This document shows positions 61,830 to 64,000 of a stretch of 64,000 bases of DNA, in pieces (the first letter of the stretch is position 1; every line of letters starts with the position of its first letter). Where the stretch lies: the NCBI GenBank assembly GCA_001890945.1, contig MLAX01000008.1:1-64000 (forward strand), written 5' to 3'. The stretch comes from Alphaproteobacteria bacterium AO1-B. Lineage in GTDB: Bacteria > Pseudomonadota > Alphaproteobacteria > Rhizobiales > Stappiaceae. The position numbers and the translations under genes are program-made. The notes beneath the pieces are model-generated. The model saw only the letters and a program-made list of their open reading frames with translations. It made no database searches and was not told the DNA's origin.

Positions 61830-63889
61830 GCGGACGGATGATTGGTGTTGATGTCGGCGGAACATTCACGGACGTCTTTGTACTCAATGAAGCCGATGGC
61901 ACGGCCGCCGTTGCAAAAGTTCCGACGACCCGCCCGGATCAATCCGGTGGTTTCCTTGATGGCATCGGCAAGCAGGTCGATGACTTGTCAACGATTTCAG
62001 TGGTTGTTCATGGCACCACGGCTGGAACCAATGCACTTCTTGAGCGCAAAGGCGCGCCGACCGGGGTGATCTGCACGGAAGGTCTGCGGGACGTTCTGGA
62101 GATGCGCCGCCGGGACCGGCCGCGCACCTGGGGACTTCGCGGAGACTTTGAACCGGTTGTCGACCGGCGCAATCGTCTTGAGGTGCCGGAACGAACCCTG
62201 GCAGATGGAACCATTCGCACCCCAGTGGATCTTGATGCCGTCCGCGCTGCCGCACAGCAGCTCCAGGCGCAAGGCTGCGAGGCCGTCGCAATCCTTTTCG
62301 CCAACGCCTATGCAAATCCGGACAATGAAAAGGCCGCTGTGGCTGCAGTCCGGGAGATCTGGCCGAATGCCCATGTGTCCGCGTCCTCGGAAATCTTGCC
62401 CGAAATCCGCGAATTTGAGCGGTTTTCGACAACGGCACTGAACGCTTACCTGCAGCCGGAAGTGTCCGGATATCTTGGCCGCCTGGAACAGGCACTCAAG
62501 ACAGGCGGGTTCGACGGCGAATTCATGATCGTTCAGTCTAACGGTGGGGTCATGGCTGTTGATACGGCCTGCAAGCTACCGGTGCGCACGGCGCTCTCCG
62601 GCCCGGCCGCGGGAGTAATCGCCGCAGGTTACATTGCTTCATCAGCCGGGTTCGACAATGTCATCACCGGAGACATGGGCGGCACCAGTTTTGATGTGTC
62701 CCTGATTTCCGACGGGCAATCGATGCTGTCTCCCCAGACCTCGATTGACTTCGGGATGGTGGTCCGCACGCCCATGATCGAGATCACCACGATCGGCGCG
62801 GGCGGCGGATCCATTGCCTGGGTCGACAAGGGCGGTCTTTTGAACATTGGGCCGGAAAGCGCAGGTTCCAACCCTGGTCCCGTTGCCTATGGACTTGGAA
62901 ATGACCGGCCGACTGTCACAGACGCAAACGTTGTTCTTGGCCGTATTGATCCGGAGAGCCCCATCGGAGGAAAGCTGGACCGGCTGGACGTCGAAGCGGC
63001 CGCCAAGGCGATCGATATTCATGTCGGAGAGCCCCTTGGCCTCGACACGTTACAGGCGGCAGAGGCCATCATGCGGGTTGCCAATTCCCGTATGGCTGGA
63101 GCCATTCGCCTGGTCAGCATTGAGCGCGGCTTTGATCCGAAGAACTTTGCCTTCATGCCTTTTGGCGGTGGCGGAGCGCTTCATGCGGGCGCAATGCTTG
63201 CTGAAGTCGGGATCGCCAAGGCTATCGTGCCTCGCTATCCCGGCGTCACCTCGGCCATGGGCTGCGTGATCGCGGATATGCGCCAGGACTTCGTTCAGAC
63301 CATCAACTCGCTGGTAGATGCCCTCGACGAAAATGCGCTGGCGGAACACATGCAAACCCATGTCGATAGCGGCATGGGACTTCTGGATGCTGCACGCACA
63401 ACGTTCGAAGCCCGCGACATCAGTTTTGAACTGGACATGGCCTATATCGGTCAGACGCACACGGTCTCCGTACCGATTTCAGTGACCGTGCGTGATGGCC
63501 AGGTAACAACTCCTAGCAAGGCAGATATCGAAGCCGCTTTTGATGCGGCTTACAAATCCGCCTTCGGCCGCCTCCTGAACAACGGCATGCGCCGGATCTT
63601 GAACTTGCGTACCGCCGTCACCGGAAAACGTCCAAAATTCGATCTGAAAACGCTTGCCCCTTCAGCTGGCGGAAATGCGGAACCCAAATCGACCCGCAAG
63701 GTGCATTTCGGGGTTTCCTGGTACGAGACAGCGATCTACGACCGCCTTTCTCTGCCCGCGGGTACGGTGATCAATGGGCCGGCGATCCTGGTGCAGCCGG
63801 ATACAACCGTTTTGGTTGAGCCCGATCTGCAAGCGCATGTGGACGCCTTTGGCAACACCATTCTCGAGCCCTTGGAGAGCACGTCATGA
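61826..63889 (+). CDS. hyuA: Hydantoinase A/oxoprolinase family protein
   Basis: A 687-residue HyuA subunit with the actin-like ATPase opening MIGVDVGGTFTDVFVLNE, GTTAGTNALLERKGA, MGGTSFDVSLISDG (about 290-303) and GGGSIAWVDKGGLLNIGPESAGSNPGPVAYG. It supplies the ATP-dependent phosphorylation step of the HyuAB pair. GGGAGG precedes the ATG. An isochorismatase-family gene overlaps its stop by four bases, which makes cyclic amide opening followed by amide hydrolysis the likely sequence of reactions. Confidence 0.9.
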   Translation: MSGRMIGVDVGGTFTDVFVLNEADGTAAVAKVPTTRPDQSGGFLDGIGKQVDDLSTISVVVHGTTAGTNALLERKGAPTGVICTEGLRDVLEMRRRDRPRTWGLRGDFEPVVDRRNRLEVPERTLADGTIRTPVDLDAVRAAAQQLQAQGCEAVAILFANAYANPDNEKAAVAAVREIWPNAHVSASSEILPEIREFERFSTTALNAYLQPEVSGYLGRLEQALKTGGFDGEFMIVQSNGGVMAVDTACKLPVRTALSGPAAGVIAAGYIASSAGFDNVITGDMGGTSFDVSLISDGQSMLSPQTSIDFGMVVRTPMIEITTIGAGGGSIAWVDKGGLLNIGPESAGSNPGPVAYGLGNDRPTVTDANVVLGRIDPESPIGGKLDRLDVEAAAKAIDIHVGEPLGLDTLQAAEAIMRVANSRMAGAIRLVSIERGFDPKNFAFMPFGGGGALHAGAMLAEVGIAKAIVPRYPGVTSAMGCVIADMRQDFVQTINSLVDALDENALAEHMQTHVDSGMGLLDAARTTFEARDISFELDMAYIGQTHTVSVPISVTVRDGQVTTPSKADIEAAFDAAYKSAFGRLLNNGMRRILNLRTAVTGKRPKFDLKTLAPSAGGNAEPKSTRKVHFGVSWYETAIYDRLSLPAGTVINGPAILVQPDTTVLVEPDLQAHVDAFGNTILEPLESTS

Positions 63890-64000
63890 TTGATCTGAAA
63901 ACGTGGGATCCAAAGCGAACAGCGATCCTGACCATTGATCTGCAGAACGACTTTCTACATCCCGAGGGCGCGTATGGGCGCGCCGGGCAATCGGCTGACA
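63886..64000 (+). CDS. Isochorismatase-family hydrolase, 5-prime part only
   Basis: Only the first 38 codons are in the window. They begin MIDLKTWDPKRTAILTID and continue LQNDFLHPEGAYGR; the Asp in TIDLQNDF is the first residue of the isochorismatase/nicotinamidase catalytic triad. The ATG overlaps the hyuA stop (ATGA), so it belongs to the Hyu operon. Family members hydrolyse maleamate, N-carbamoylsarcosine, ureidoacrylate or nicotinamide; which one applies cannot be told from this fragment. Confidence 0.75.
   Translation, partial: MIDLKTWDPKRTAILTIDLQNDFLHPEGAYGRAGQSAD

Overview
The window is a gene-dense stretch of alphaproteobacterial chromosome. It has moderately high GC, GGAGG-type ribosome binding sites, many ATGA or TGATG stop/start overlaps, and a large share of TRAP and ABC importers tied to catabolic operons. 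Gene content and style suggest a marine heterotroph of the Hyphomicrobiales, probably near Stappiaceae (Roseibium/Labrenzia); that placement is an inference from gene content, not a search result. I see no rRNA, tRNA, IS element, phage gene or CRISPR array. A strong leftward promoter at the left edge fires out of the window.

Layout. (1) 249-2405: a three-gene pterin/folate-type set (FolM-like reductase, divergent dihydropteroate synthase homologue, FolB). (2) 2499-14655: a glucuronide/glucuronate utilisation regulon with two divergent arms. The minus arm is TRAP binding protein, GH2 beta-glucuronidase, UxuR-type GntR repressor and mannonate dehydratase. The plus arm is the two TRAP permeases, a GH31 glycosidase, fructuronate reductase and glucuronate isomerase. 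Two UxuR-like operators lie between the arms. (3) 14661-26898: a minus-strand 2-aminobenzoate (anthranilate) operon of the CoA-thioester type. It holds the bifunctional 2-aminobenzoyl-CoA monooxygenase/reductase, SDR, MarR regulator, enoyl-CoA hydratase, acyl-CoA dehydrogenase, aryl-CoA ligase, a Liv-type ABC importer and a RidA-family protein. (4) 27137-34467: a Dpp/Opp-type ABC importer co-transcribed with an aldehyde dehydrogenase and an SDR, next to a divergent PAS-LuxR regulator. (5) 35449-41392: a PfkB sugar kinase, then a form II CO-dehydrogenase-like (BMS) operon coxG-S-L-M.

(6) 41614-44886: a FIST-domain sensor (NosP type) translationally coupled to a hybrid histidine kinase (NahK type), with a convergent LuxR-type response regulator; a candidate nitric-oxide signalling set. 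(7) 45046-53509: a quinone-reductase-like enzyme, a GlxA/CdhR-type regulator and a complete route from gamma-butyrobetaine through carnitine to glycine betaine (acyl-CoA dehydrogenase, NDP-forming CoA ligase, hydratase, BKACE-type cleavage enzyme, carnitine dehydrogenase-thioesterase fusion). (8) 53626-64000: a divergent regulon around a HutC-type GntR regulator and a palindromic operator. One arm is GntR, LeuC/LeuD paralogues and a TRAP importer. The other is a tautomerase-SnoaL fusion, hydantoinase/oxoprolinase HyuB and HyuA, and the start of an isochorismatase-family amidase. Its substrate is unknown, and it is the best candidate here for an undescribed pathway.

Regulation shows three recurring designs: palindromic operators in the divergent promoter regions of sections 2, 3 and 8; stem-loops after transporter binding-protein genes or between cox genes, probably setting unequal subunit levels; and regulators encoded inside or beside the operons they probably control.
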